Made by a program: the position numbers and the translations under genes. A DNA stretch of 64,000 bases. Origin: Neodiprion pinetum. Its lineage: Eukaryota; Arthropoda; Insecta; Hymenoptera; Diprionidae. Below the pieces are notes generated by a model. The model was not told the DNA's origin. It ran no database searches and saw only the letters and a program-made list of their open reading frames with translations. Positions 36,946 to 50,167 of this stretch are shown in pieces. How positions within the stretch are numbered: the stretch's first letter is position 1; every line of letters begins with the position of its first letter. The stretch spans positions 14,766,019 to 14,830,018 of the forward strand of contig NC_060236.1 of NCBI RefSeq assembly GCF_021155775.2. The letters are read 5' to 3'.

Positions 36946-38598
36946 ACACGCGTCACCACGGCCTCAGATCGACTGCGGGACACCCTCCAACGCCTTCTGC
37001 TTCACACTAACGATGCTCGTGTCAAGTCCACATTGCCACCAATCGACTCTGGGACAACGCGCATTGCCTTTTGTCGACTGAGGGACGCCCTCCAGCGCCT
37101 CCTGCACCACTCTAGCAATGCTCATGTCGAGTCCTCACTGCCGCCGATCGTTTCAGTGACGACGCGCATTGCCTTTCGCTCGACTGTGACCCTGCCTCGC
37201 ACGAGTCCCCACTGCCTCTGATCGACCGAGAGATGCCCTCCAGCGCCCCTCGCTCTACTCTAACGATGCTTGTGTCGTGTCTCCACAGCTACCAATCGAC
37301 TCCGGCACGACGCGCATTGCCTTTTGCTCGACTGTGACCGTGCCTAACACGAGTCCCCACTGCCTCTAATCGACTCTGGGACGACGCGCATTGCCTCTTG
37401 CTCAACTGTGACCTTGCCTAACACGAGTCCCCACTGCCTCCAATCGACTCTGGGACGAGGCGCATTGCCTTTTGCTCGACTGTTACCGTGCCCAACTCGT
37501 GTCCTTACGGCCTCAGATCGACTGCGGGACACTCTCCAACGCCTCCAGCTCTACTCTGACGATGCTCGTGTCATGACCACATTGCCACCGATCGACACCG
37601 GCACGACGCGCATTGCCTTTTGCTCGACTGTGACCGTGCTGAACACGAGTCCCTACTGCCTTCGATCGACTCAGGGACGACGCGCTCGCCTTCTGCTCGA
37701 CCGTGACCGTCCCTAACACTAGTTCTCACTGCCTCTGATCGACTCGGAGACGACGCGCATTGCCTTTTGCTCGACTGTGACCTTGCCTAACACGAGTCCC
37801 CACTGCCTCCGATCGACTCTGGGACGACGCGCATCGCCTTTCGCTCGACTGTGACCGTACCAAACACGAGTCCCCGCTGCCTCTGATCAACTCTGGGACG
37901 ACGCGCATTGCCTTTTGCTCGACTGTGACCATGCTCAGCACGAGTCCCTACCGCCTCCGATTGACTCTGTGACGACGCGCATTGCCTTCTCCTCGACTGT
38001 GACCGTGCCAAACACGTGTTTCTACGGCCTCTGAACGACTGCGGGACGACGCGCATTGCCTTTTGCTCGACCGTGACCGTGCCCAACACGTGTCCCCACT
38101 GCATCCGATCGACTCTAGAACGATGCGCATTGCCTTCTGCTCGACTGTGACCATGCCTTACACGGGTCCTCACTGCCACTGATTGACTCCAAGGGGTCAT
38201 TCAACGTCTCCTGCTCCATTCTGACGATGCTCGTGTCAAGTCCACGTTGCCACCGATCGACTCTGGGACGACGCGCATAGCCTTCTCCTCGACTGTGACC
38301 GTGCCTAACACTTGTTTTTACGGCCTTTGATCGACTCTGAAACGACGCGCATTGCCTTTTGCTCGACTGTGACCGTGCCCAACACGTGTCCCCACCGCCT
38401 TCGATCGACTCTGAAACGACGCGCATTGCCTTTTGCTCGACTGTGACCGAACCAAACACGTGTCCTCACGACCTCAGATCAACTGAGGGACACCCACCGA
38501 CGCCTCCTGCTTCATTCCAACGATGCTTATGTCGAGTCCCCACAGCCGACGATCGACTCTGGGACGACGCGCATTGCCTTTTGCTCGACCGTGACCAT
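36946..38598 (+). repeat. Copy 2 of the 1.8-kb tandem segment, with two monomers lost
   Basis: The offset is 1806 bp at first and 1658 bp from about 37.8 kb on (36290 to 37948, 36457 to 38115, 36701 to 38359). The 148-bp drop equals two full monomers. The left joint is visible at about 36.94 kb, where GACCTTGCC passes into TCACACGCGTCACC. The copy ends near 38.6 kb, where CGTGACCATGCCTAGCACG begins. Confidence 0.85.
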
Positions 38599-38687
38599 GC
38601 CTAGCACGAGTCCCTACTGCCTCCGATTGACTCTGTGACGACGCGCATTGCCTTCTCCTCGACTGTGACCGTGCCTAACACGTGTTT

Positions 38688-41600
38688 CTACGGCCTCTGA
38701 ACGACTGCGGGACGACGCGCATTGCCTTTTGCTCGACTGTGACCCTGCCTCACACGAGTCCACACGACCTCTGATCGACTGCAAGAGGCCCTCCAACGCC
38801 TCCTGCTCCACTTTAACGATGCTCGTGTGAAGACCACATTGCCACCGATCGACACCGGCACGACGCGCATTGCCTTTTGCTCGACTGTGACCGTGCTGAA
38901 CACGAGTCCCTACTGCCTCCGATTGACTCTGGGACGACGCGCATTGCCTTTTGCTCGACTGTGACCGTGCCCAACCCGTGTCCTTACAGCCTCAGATCGA
39001 CTGCGGGACGCCCTCCAGCGCCTCCCGCACCACTCTAGCGATGCTTATGTCGAGTCCCCACAGCCACCGATCGACTCTGGGACGACGCGCATCGCCTTTC
39101 GCTCGACTGTGACCGTACCAAACACGAGTCCCCGCTGCCTCTGATCAACTCTGGGACGACGCGCATTGCCTTTTGCTCGACTGTGACCATGCCTAGCACG
39201 AGTCCCTACTGCCTCCGATCGACTCAGGGACGACGCGCTCGCCTCCTGCTCGACTGTGATTGTCCCTAACACAAGTCCTTACTGCCTCCGATCGACTCAG
39301 AGACGACGCGCATTGCCTTTTGCTCGACTGAGACCTTGCCTAACACGAGTCCCCGCTGCCTCCGATCGACTCTGGAACGACGCGCATTGCCTTTTGCTCG
39401 ACTGTGACCCTGCCTAACACGAGTCCACACGACCACCGATCGACTGCAAGAGGCCCTCCAACGCCTCCTGCTCCACTTTAACGATGCTCGTGTGAAGTCC
39501 ACATTGCCACCGAACGACTCTGGGACAACGCGCATTGCCTTCTGTCGACCGAGGGACGCCCTCCAGCGCCTCCTGCACCACTCTAGCAATGCTCATGTCG
39601 AGTCCCCACCGCCGCCGATCGACTCTGGGACGACGCGCATCGCCTTTCGCTCGATTGTGACCGTGCCAAACTCGTGTCCTCACGTCCTCAGATCGACTGC
39701 GGGACAAACTCCAACGCCTTCTGCTCCACTTTAGCGATGCTCATGTCGAGTCCCCACTCCCACCAATCGACTCTGGGACGACGCGCATCGCCTTTTGCTC
39801 GACTGTTACTGTGCCAAACACGAGTCCTCACGACCTCATATCAACTGCGGGACACTCTCCAACGCCTCCAGCTCTACTTTGACGATGCTCGTGTCAAGAC
39901 CACATTGCCACCGATCGACACCGGCACGACGCGCATTGCCTTTTGCTCGACTGTGACCGTGCTGAACACGAGTCCCTACTGCCTCCGATCGACTCAGGGA
40001 CGACGCGCTCGCCTTCTGCTCGACCGTGACCGTCCCTAACACTAGTTCTCACTGCCTCTGACCGACTCATGGACGACGCGCTTAGCCTTTTGCTCGACTG
40101 TGACCTTGCCTAACACGAGTCCTCACTGCTTCCGATCGACTCCGGGACGACGCGCATTGCCTTTTGCTCGACTGTGACCGTGCCCAACCCGTGTCCTTAC
40201 AGCCTCAGATCGACTGCGGGACGCCCTCCAGCGCCTCCCGCACCACTCTAGCGATGCTCATGTCGAGTCCCCACAGCCACCGATCGACTCTGGGACGACG
40301 CGCATCGCCTTTCGCTCGACTGTGACCGTACCAAACACGAGTCCCCGCTGCCTCTGATCAACTCTGGGACGACGCGCATTGCCTTTTGCTCGACTGTGAC
40401 CATGCCTAGCACGAGTCCCTACTGCCTCCGATCGACTCAGGGACGACGCGCTCGCCTTCTGCTCAACCGTGACCGTCCCTAACACTAGTTCTCACTGCCT
40501 CAGATCGACTCGGAGACGACGCGCATTGCCTTTTGCTCGACTGTGACCTTGCCTAACACGAGTCCCCACTGCCTACGATTGACTCTGGGACGACGCGCAT
40601 TGCCTTTTGCTCGACTGTGACCGTGCCCAACCCGTGTCCTTACAGCCTCAGATCGACTGCGGGACGCCCTCCAGCGCCTCCCGCACCACTCTAGCGATGC
40701 TCATGTCGAGTCCCCACAGCCACCGATCGACTCTGGGACGACGCGCATCGCCTTTCGCTCGACCGTGACCGTACCAAACACGAGTCCCCGCTGCCTCTGA
40801 TCAACTCTGGGACGACGCGCATTGCCTTTTGCTCGACTGTGACCATGCCTAGCACGAGTCCCTACTGCCTCCGATTGACTCTGTGACGACGCGCATTGCC
40901 TTCTCCTCGACTGTGACCGTGCCTAACACGTGTTTCTACGGCCTCTGAACGACTGCGGGACGACGCGCTTTGCCTTTTGCTCGACCGTGACCGTGCCCAA
41001 CACGTGTCCCCACTGCATCCGATCGACTCTAGAACGATGCGCATTGCCTTTTGCTCGACTGTGACCATGCCTTACACGGGTCCTCACTGCCACTGATTGA
41101 CTTCAAGAGGTCATTCAACGCCTCCTGCTCCATTCTGACGATGCTCGTGTCAAGTCCACGTTGCCACCGATCGACTTTGGGACGACGCGCATTGCCTTCT
41201 CCTCGACTGTGACCGTGCCCAACACGTGTCCCCACTGCCTTCGATCGACTCTGAAACGACGCGCATTGCCTTTTGCTCGACTGTGACCGAACCAAACACG
41301 TGTCCTCACGACCTCAGATCAACTGCGGGACACACACCGACGCCTCCTGCTTCATTCCAACGATGCTTATGTCGAGTCCCCACAGCCGACGATTGACTCT
41401 GGGACGACGCGCATTGCCTTTTGCTCGACCGTGACCATGCCTAGCACGAGTCCCTACTGCCTCCGATTGACTCTGTGACGACGCGCATTGCCTTCTCCTC
41501 GACTGTGACCGTGCCTAACACGTGTTTCTACGGCCTCTGAACGACTGCGGGACGACGCGCTTTGCCTTTTGCTCGACCGTGACCGTGCCCAACACGTGTC

Positions 41601-42119
41601 CCCACTGCATCCCATCGACTCTAGAACGATGCGCATTGCCTTTTGCTCGACCGTTACCATGCCTTACACGGGTCCTCACTGCCACTGATTGATTTCAAGA
41701 GGTCATTCAACGCCTCCTGCTCCATTCTGACGATGCTCGTGTCAAGTCCACGTTGCCACCGATCGACTTTGGGACGACGCGCATTGCCTTCTCCTCGACT
41801 GTGACCGTGCCCAACACGTGTCCCCACTGCCTTTGATCGACTCTGAAACGACGCGCATTGCCTTTTGCTCGACTGTGACCGAACCAAACACGTGTCCTCA
41901 CGACCTCAGATCAACTGCGGGACACACACCGACGCCTCCTGCTTCATTCCAACGATGCTTATGTCGAGTCCCCACAGCCGACGATTGACTCTGGGACGAC
42001 GCGCATTGCCTTTTGCTCGACCGTGACCATGCCTAGCACGAGTCCCTACTGCCTCCGATTGACTCTGTGACGACGCGCATTGCCTTCTCCTCGACTGTGA
42101 CCGTGCCTAACACGTGTTT
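38688..42119 (+). repeat. 3432-bp higher-order unit, copy 1
   Basis: Phase is arbitrary; the landmark at 38688 recurs at 42120. The length 3432 equals 43 x 74 + 3 x 73 + 31, consistent with 46 monomers (three short) plus one truncated A unit at 39544, though I did not assign every monomer. It includes two 592-bp octamers at about 40.86-42.05 kb. Confidence 0.85.
40862..42045 (+). repeat. 592-bp octamer, two tandem copies
   Basis: 40862-41453 and 41454-42045 repeat at exactly 592 bp (8 x 74), with the second copy carrying CTGCATCCCATCGAC in place of CTGCATCCGATCGAC. The context then recurs at 42046. The same pair is at 44147-45330, 47579-48762 and 52342-53525, with related single octamers at about 49502 and 54265. 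Confidence 0.85.
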
Positions 42120-45100
42120 CTACGGCCTCTGAACGACTGCGGGACGACGCGCATTGCCTTTTGCTCGACTGTGACCCTGCCTCACACGAGTCCACACGAC
42201 CTCTGATCGACTGCAAGAGGCCCTCCAACGCCTCCTGCTCCACTTTAACGATGCTCGTGTGAAGACCACATTGCCACCGATCGACACCGGCACGACGCGC
42301 ATTGCCTTTTGCTCGACTGTGACCGTGCTAAACACGAGTCCCTACTGCCTCCGATTGACTCTGGGACGACGCGCATTGCCTTTTGCTCGACTGTGACCGT
42401 GCCCAACCCGTGTCCTTACAGCCTCAGATCGACTGCGGGACGCCCTCCAGCGCCTCCCGCACCACTCTAGCGATGCTCATGTCGAGTCCCCACAGCCACC
42501 GATCGACTCTGGGACGACGCGCATCGCCTTTCGCTCGACTGTGACCGTACCAAACACGAGTCCCCGCTGCCTCTGATCAACTCTGGGACGACGCGCATTG
42601 CCTTTTGCTCGACTGTGACCATGCCTAGCACGAGTCCCCGCTGCCTCCGATCGACTCTGGAACGACGCGCATTGCCTTTTGCTCGACTGTGACCCTGCCT
42701 AACACGAGTCCACACGACCACCGATCGACTGCAAGAGGCCCTCCAACGCCTCCTGCTCCACTTTAACGATGCTCGTGTGAAGTCCACATTGCCACCGAAC
42801 GACTCTGGGACAACGCGCATTGCCTTCTGTCGACCGAGGGACGCCCTCCAGCGCCTCCTGCACCACTCTAGCAATGCTCATGTCGAGTCCCCACCGCCGC
42901 CGATCGACTCTGGGACGACGCGCATCGCCTTTCGCTCGATTGTGACCGTGCCAAACTCGTGTCCTCACGTCCTCAGATCGACTGCGGGACAAACTCCAAC
43001 GCCTTCTGCTCCACTTTAGCGATGCTCATGTCGAGTCCCCACTCCCACCAATCGACTCTGGGACGACGCGCATCGCCTTTTGCTCGACTGTTACTGTGCC
43101 AAACACGAGTCCTCACGACCTCATATCAACTGCGGGACACTCTCCAACGCCTCCAGCTCTACTCTGACGATGCTCGTGTCAAGACCACATTGCCACCGAT
43201 CGACACCGGCACGACGCGCATTGCCTTTTGCTCGACTGTGACCGTGCTGAACACGAGTCCCTACTGCCTCCGATCGACTAGGGGACGACGCGCTCGCCTT
43301 CTGCTCGACCGTGACCGTCCCCAACACTAGTTCTCACTGCCTCTGACCGACTCATGGACGACGCGCTTAGCCTTTTGCTCGACTGTGACCTTGCCTAACA
43401 CGAGTCCTCACTGCTTCCGATCGACTCCGGGACGACGCGCATTGCCTTTTGCTCGACTGTGACCGTGCCCAACCCGTGTCCTTACAGCCTCAGATCGACT
43501 GCGGGACGCCCTCCAGCGCCTCCCGCACCACTCTAGCGATGCTCATGTCGAGTCCCCACAGCCACCGATCGACTCTGGGACGACGCGCATCGCCTTTCGC
43601 TCGACTGTGACCGTACCAAACACGAGTCCCCGCTGCCTCTGATCAACTCTGGGACGACGCGCATTGCCTTTTGCTCGACTGTGACCATGCCTAGCACGAG
43701 TCCCTACTGCCTCCGATCGACTCAGGGACGACGCGCTCGCCTTCTGCTCGACCGTGACCGTCCCTAACACTAGTTCTCACTGCCTCAGATCGACTCGGAG
43801 ACGACGCGCATTGCCTTTTGCTCGACTGTGACCTTGCCTAACACGAGTCCCCACTGCCTCCGATTGACTCTGGGACGACGCGCATTGCCTTTTGCTCGAC
43901 TGTGACCGTGCCCAACCCGTGTCCTTACAGCCTCAGATCGACTGCGGAACGCCCTCCAGCGCCTCCCGCACCACTCTAGCGATGCTCATGTCGAGTCCCC
44001 ACAGCCACCGATCGACTCTGGGACGACGCGCATCGCCTTTCGCTCGACCGTGACCGTACCAAACACGAGTCCCCGCTGCCTCTGATCAACTCTGGGACGA
44101 CGCGCATTGCCTTTTGCTCGACTGTGACCATGCCTAGCACGAGTCCCTACTGCCTCCGATTGACTCTGTGACGACGCGCATTGCCTTCTCCTCGACTGTG
44201 ACCGTGCCTAACACGTGTTTCTACGGCCTCTGAACGACTGCGGGACGACGCGCTTTGCCTTTTGCTCGACCGTGACCGTGCCCAACACGTGTCCCCACTG
44301 CATCCGATCGACTCTAGAACGATGCGCATTGCCTTTTGCTCGACCGTGACCATGCCTTACACGGGTCCTCACTGCCACTGATTGACTTCAAGAGGTCATT
44401 CAACGCCTCCTGCTCCATTCTGACGATGCTCGTGTCAAGTCCACGTTGCCACCGATCGACTTTGGGACGACGCGCATTGCCTTCTCCTCGACTGTGACCG
44501 TGCCCAACACGTGTCCCCACTGCCTTCGATCGACTCTGAAACGACGCGCATTGCCTTTTGCTCGACTGTGACCGAACCAAACACGTGTCCTCACGACCTC
44601 AGATCAACTGCGGGACACACACCGACGCCTCCTGCTTCATTCCAACGATGCTTATGTCGAGTCCCCACAGCCGACGATTGACTCTGGGACGACGCGCATT
44701 GCCTTTTGCTCGACCGTGACCATGCCTAGCACGAGTCCCTACTGCCTCCGATTGACTCTGTGACGACGCGCATTGCCTTCTCCTCGACTGTGACCGTGCC
44801 TAACACGTGTTTCTACGGCCTCTGAACGACTGCGGGACGACGCGCTTTGCCTTTTGCTCGACCGTGACCGTGCCCAACACGTGTCCCCACTGCATCCCAT
44901 CGACTCTAGAACGATGCGCATTGCCTTTTGCTCGACCGTGACCATGCCTTACACGGGTCCTCACTGCCACTGATTGACTTCAAGAGGTCATACAACGCCT
45001 CCTGCTCCATTCTGACGATGCTCGTGTCAAGTCCACGTTGCCACCGATCGACTTTGGGACGACGCGCATTGCCTTCTCCTCGACTGTGACCGTGCCCAAC

Positions 45101-45404
45101 ACGTGTCCCCACTGCCTTTGATCGACTCTGAAACGACGCGCATTGCCTTTTGCTCGACTGTGACCGAACCAAACACGTGTCCTCACGACCTCAGATCAAC
45201 TGCGGGACACACACCGACGCCTCCTGCTTCATTCCAACGATGCTTATGTCGAGTCCCCACAGCCGACGATTGACTCTGGGACGACGCGCATTGCCTTTTG
45301 CTCGACCGTGACCATGCCTAGCACGAGTCCCTACTGCCTCCGATTGACTCTGTGACGACGCGCATTGCCTTCTCCTCGACTGTGACCGTGCCTAACACGT
45401 GTTT
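42120..45404 (+). repeat. Higher-order unit copy 2, 3285 bp with a two-monomer deletion
   Basis: The offset from copy 1 is 3432 at the start and 3285 from 42699 on. The missing 147 bp equals one 74-bp and one 73-bp monomer, lost near 42.64 kb, where CCTAGCACGAGTCCCC runs straight into GCTGCCTCCGATCGACTCTG. The equivalent monomers are present near 39.2 and 45.93 kb. Confidence 0.85.
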
Positions 45405-48400
45405 CTACGGCCTCTGAACGACTGCGGGACGACGCGCATTGCCTTTTGCTCGACTGTGACCCTGCCTCACACGAGTCCACACGACCTCTGATCGACTGCA
45501 AGAGGCCCTCCAACGCCTCCTGCTCCACTTTAACGATGCTCGTGTGAAGACCACATTGCCACCGATCGACACCGGCACGACGCGCATTGCCTTTTGCTCG
45601 ACTGTGACCGTGCTGAACACGAGTCCCTACTGCCTCCGATTGACTCTGGGACGACGCGCATTGCCTTTTGCTCGACTGTGACCGTGCCCAACCCGTGTCC
45701 TTACAGCCTCAGATCGACTGCGGGACGCCCTCCAGCGCCTCCCGCACCACTCTAGCGATGCTCATGTCGAGTCCCCACAGCCACCGATCGACTCTGGGAC
45801 GACGCGCATCGCCTTTCGCTCGACTGTGACCGTACCAAACACGAGTCCCCGCTGCCTCTGATCAACTCTGGGACGACGCGCATTGCCTTTTGCTCGACTG
45901 TGACCATGCCTAGCACGAGTCCCTACTGCCTCCGATCGACTCAGGGACGACGCGCTCGCCTCCTGCTCGACTGTGATTGTCCCTAACACAAGTCCTTACT
46001 GCCTCCGATCGACTCAGAGACGACGCGCATTGCCTTTTGCTCGACTGAGACCTTGCCTAACACGAGTCCCCGCTGCCTCCGATCGACTCTGGAACGACGC
46101 GCATTGCCTTTTGCTCGACTGTGACCCTGCCTAACACGAGTCCACACGACCACTGATCGACTGCAAGAGGCCCTCCAACGCCTCCTGCTCCACTTTAACG
46201 ATGCTCGTGTGAAGTCCACATTGCCACCGAACGACTCTGGGACAACGCGCATTGCCTTCTGTCGACCGAGGGACGCCCTTCAGCGCCTCCTGCACCACTC
46301 TAGCAATGCTCATGTCGAGTCCCCACCGCCGCCGATCGACTCTGGGACGACGCGCATCGCCTTTCGCTCGATTGTGACCGTGCCAAACTCGTGTCCTCAC
46401 GTCCTCAGATCGACTGCGGGACAAACTCCAACGCCTTCTGCTCCACTTTAGCGATGCTCATGTCGAGTCCCCACTCCCACTAATCGACTCTGGGACGACG
46501 CGCATCGCCTTTTGCTCGACTGTTACTGTGCCAAACACGAGTCCTCACGACCTCATATCAACTGCGGGACACTCTCCAACGCCTCCAGCTCTACTCTGAC
46601 GATGCTCGTGTCAAGACCACATTGCCACCGATCGACACCGGCACGACGCGCATTGCCTTTTGCTCGACTGTGACCGTGCTGAACACGAGTCCCTACTGCC
46701 TCCGATCGACTCAGGGACGACGCGCTCGCCTTCTGCTCGACCGTGACCGTCCCTAACACTAGTTCTCACTGCCTCTGATCGACTCATGGACGACGCGCTT
46801 AGCCTTTTGCTCGACTGTGACCTTGCCTAACACGAGTCCTCACTGCTTCCGATCAACTCCGGGACGACGCGCATTGCCTTTTGCTCGACTGTGACCGTGC
46901 CCAACCCGTGTCCTTACAGCCTCAGATCGACTGCGGGACGCCCTCCAGCGCCTCCCGCACCACTCTAGCGATGCTCATGTCGAGTCCCCACAGCCACCGA
47001 TCGACTCTGGGACGACGCGCATCGCCTTTCGCTCGACTGTGACCGTACCAAACACGAGTCCCCGCTGCCTCTGATCAACTCTGGCACGACGCGCATTGCC
47101 TTTTGCTCGACTGTGACCATGCCTAGCACGAGTCCCTACTGCCTCCGATCGACTCAGGGACGACGCGCTCGCCTTCTGCTCGACCGTGACCGTCCCTAAC
47201 ACTAGTTTTCACTGCCTCTGATCGACTCGGAGACGACGCGCATTGCCTTTTGCTCGACTGTGACCTTGCCTAACACGAGTCCCCACTGCCTCCGATTGAC
47301 TCTGGGACGACGCGCATTGCCTTTTGCTCGACTGTGACCGTGCCCAACCCGTGTCCTTACAGCCTCAGATCGACTGCGGGACGCCCTCCAGCGCCTCCCG
47401 CACCACTCTAGCGATGCTCATGTCGAGTCCCCACAGCCACCGATCGACTCTGGGACGACGCGCATCGCCTTTCGCTCGACCGTGACCGTACCAAACACGA
47501 GTCCCCGCTGCCTCTGATCAACTCTGGGACGACGCGCATTGCCTTTTGCTCGACTGTGACCATGCCTAGCACGAGTCCCTACTGCCTCCGATTGACTCTG
47601 TGACGACGCGCATTGCCTTCTCCTCGACTGTGACCGTGCCTAACACGTGTTTCTACGGCCTCTGAACGACTGCGGGACGACGCGCTTTGCCTTTTGCTCG
47701 ACCGTGACCGTGCCCAACACGTGTCCCCACTGCATCCGATCGACTCTAGAACGATGCGCATTGCCTTTTGCTCGACTGTGACCATGCCTTACACGGGTCC
47801 TCACTGCCACTGATTGACTTCAAGAGGTCATTCAACGCCTCCTGCTCCATTCTGACGATGCTCGTGTCAAGTCCACGTTGCCACCGATCGACTTTGGGAC
47901 GACGCGCATTGCCTTCTCCTCGACTGTGACCGTGCCCAACACGTGTCCCCACCGCCTTCGATCGACTCTGAAACGACGCGCATTGCCTTTTGCTCGACTG
48001 TGACCGAACCAAACACGTGTCCTCACGACCTCAGATCAACTGCGGGACACCCACCGACTCCTCCTGCTTCATTCCAACGATGCTTATGTAGAGTCCCCAC
48101 TGCCGACGATTGACTCTGGGACGACGCGCATTGCCTTTTGCTCGACCGTGACCATGCCTAGCACGAGTCCCAACTGCCTCCGATTGACTCTGTGACGACG
48201 CGCATTGCCTTCTCCTCGACTGTGACCGTGCCTAACACGTGTTTCTACGGCCTCTGAACGACTGCGGGACGACGCGCTTTGCCTTTTGCTCGACCGTGAC
48301 CGTGCCCAACACGTGTCCCCACTGCATCCCATCGACTCTAGAACGATGCGCATTGCCTTTTGCTCGACTGTGACCATGCCTTACACGGGTCCTCACTGCC

Positions 48401-49712
48401 ACTGATTGACTTCAAGAGGTCATTCAACGCCTCCTGCTCCATTCTGACGATGCTCGTGTCAAGTCCACGTTGCCACCGATCGACTTTGGGACGACGCGCA
48501 TTGCCTTCTCCTCGACTGTGACCGTGCCCAACACGTGTCCCCACTGCCTTCGATCGACTCTGAAACGACGCGCATTGCCTTTTGCTCGACTGTGACCGAA
48601 CCAAACACGTGTCCTCACAACCTCAGATCAACTGCGGGACACCCACCGACGCCTCCTGCTTCATTCCAACGATGCTTATGTCGAGTCCCCACAGCCGACG
48701 ATTGACTCTGGGACGTCGCGCATTGCCTTTTGCTCGACCGTGACCATGCCTAGCACGAGTCCCTACTGCCTCCGATTGACTCTGTGACGACGCGCATTGC
48801 CTTCTCCTCGACTGTGACCGTGCCTAACACGTGTTTCTACGGCCTCTGAACGACTGCGGGACGACGCGCATTGCCTTTTGCTCGACTGTGACCCTGCCTC
48901 ACACGAGTCCACACGACCTCTGATCGACTGCAAGAGGCCCTCCAACGCCTCCAGCTCCACTTTAACGATGCTCGTGTGAAGACCACATTGCCACCGATCG
49001 ACACCGGCACGACGCGCATTGCCCTTGCTCGACTGTGACCGTGCTGAACACGAGTCCCTACTGCCTCCGATTGACTCTGGGACGACGCGCATTGCCTTTT
49101 GCTCGACTGTGACCGTGCCCAACCCGTGTCCTTACAGCCTCAGATCGACTGCGGGACGCCCTCCAGCGCCTCCCGCACCACTCTAGCGATGCTCATGTCG
49201 AGTCCCCACAGCCACCGATCGACTCTGGGACGACGCGCATCGCCTTTCGCTCGACTGTGACCGTACCAAACACGAGTCCCCGCTGCCTCTGATCAACTCT
49301 GGGACGACGCGCATTGCCTTTTGCTCGACTGTGACCATGGCCTAGCACGAGTCCCTACTGCCTCCGATCGACTCAGGGACGACGCGCTCGCCTTCTGCTC
49401 GACCGTGACCGTCCCTAACACTAGTTCTCACTGCCTCTGATCGACTCGGAGACGACGCGCATTGCCTTTTGCTCGACTGTGACCATGCCTAGCACGAGTC
49501 CCTACTGCCTCCGATTGACTCTGTGACGACGCGCATTGCCTTCTCCTCGACTGTGACCGTGCCTAACACGTGTTTCTACGGCCTCTGAACGACTGCGGGA
49601 CGACGCGCTTTGCCTTTTGCTCGACCGTGACCGTGCCCAACACGTGTCCCCACTGCATCCGATCGACTCTAGAACGATGCGCATTGCCTTTTGCTCGACT
49701 GTGACCATGCCT
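44950..49712 (+). repeat. 4763-bp super-unit, copy 1
   Basis: Equals 3432 + 1331. Each rare variant I checked has a partner 4763 bp on: GGTCATACAACGCC at 44984, ACTAGTTTTCACTG near 47201, CACCGACTCCTCCTGC near 48.05 kb, GGGACGTCGCGCA near 48711, the extra-G ATGGCC near 49334. Unit phase is set by shared variants and is approximate. Confidence 0.88.
45405..48836 (+). repeat. 3432-bp higher-order unit, copy 3
   Basis: Landmarks recur 3432 bp from copy 2 (42699 to 46131, 43121 to 46553, 43543 to 46975, 44147 to 47579). It retains the two monomers lost from copy 2. A truncated A unit is at 46261. Confidence 0.85.
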
Positions 49713-50167
49713 TACACGGGTCCTCACTGCCACTGATTGACTTCAAGAGGTCATACAACGCCTCCTGCTCCATTCTGACGATGCTCGTGTCAAGTCCACG
49801 TTGCCACCGATCGACTTTGGGACGACGCGCATTGCCTTCTCCTCGACTGTGACCGTGCCCAACACGTGTCCCCACTGCCTTTGATCGACTCTGAAACGAC
49901 GCGCATTGCCTTTTGCTCGACTGTGACCGAACCAAACACGTGTCCTCACGACCTCAGATCAACTGCGGGACACACACCGACGCCTCCTGCTTCATTCCAA
50001 CGATGCTTATGTCGAGTCCCCACAGCCGACGATTGACTCTGGGACGACGCGCATTGCCTTTTGCTCGACCGTGACCATGCCTAGCACGAGTCCCTACTGC
50101 CTCCGATTGACTCTGTGACGACGCGCATTGCCTTCTCCTCGACTGTGACCGTGCCTAACACGTGTTT
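48837..50167 (+). repeat. 1331-bp truncated higher-order unit
   Basis: Starts with the same landmark as the 3432-bp units, but the next landmark comes after only 1331 bp (17 x 74 + 73). It carries private variants: GACCATGGCCTAGCACG (an extra G) at about 49334 and ATTGCCCTTGCTCGAC at about 49018. Both recur 4763 bp later. Confidence 0.85.
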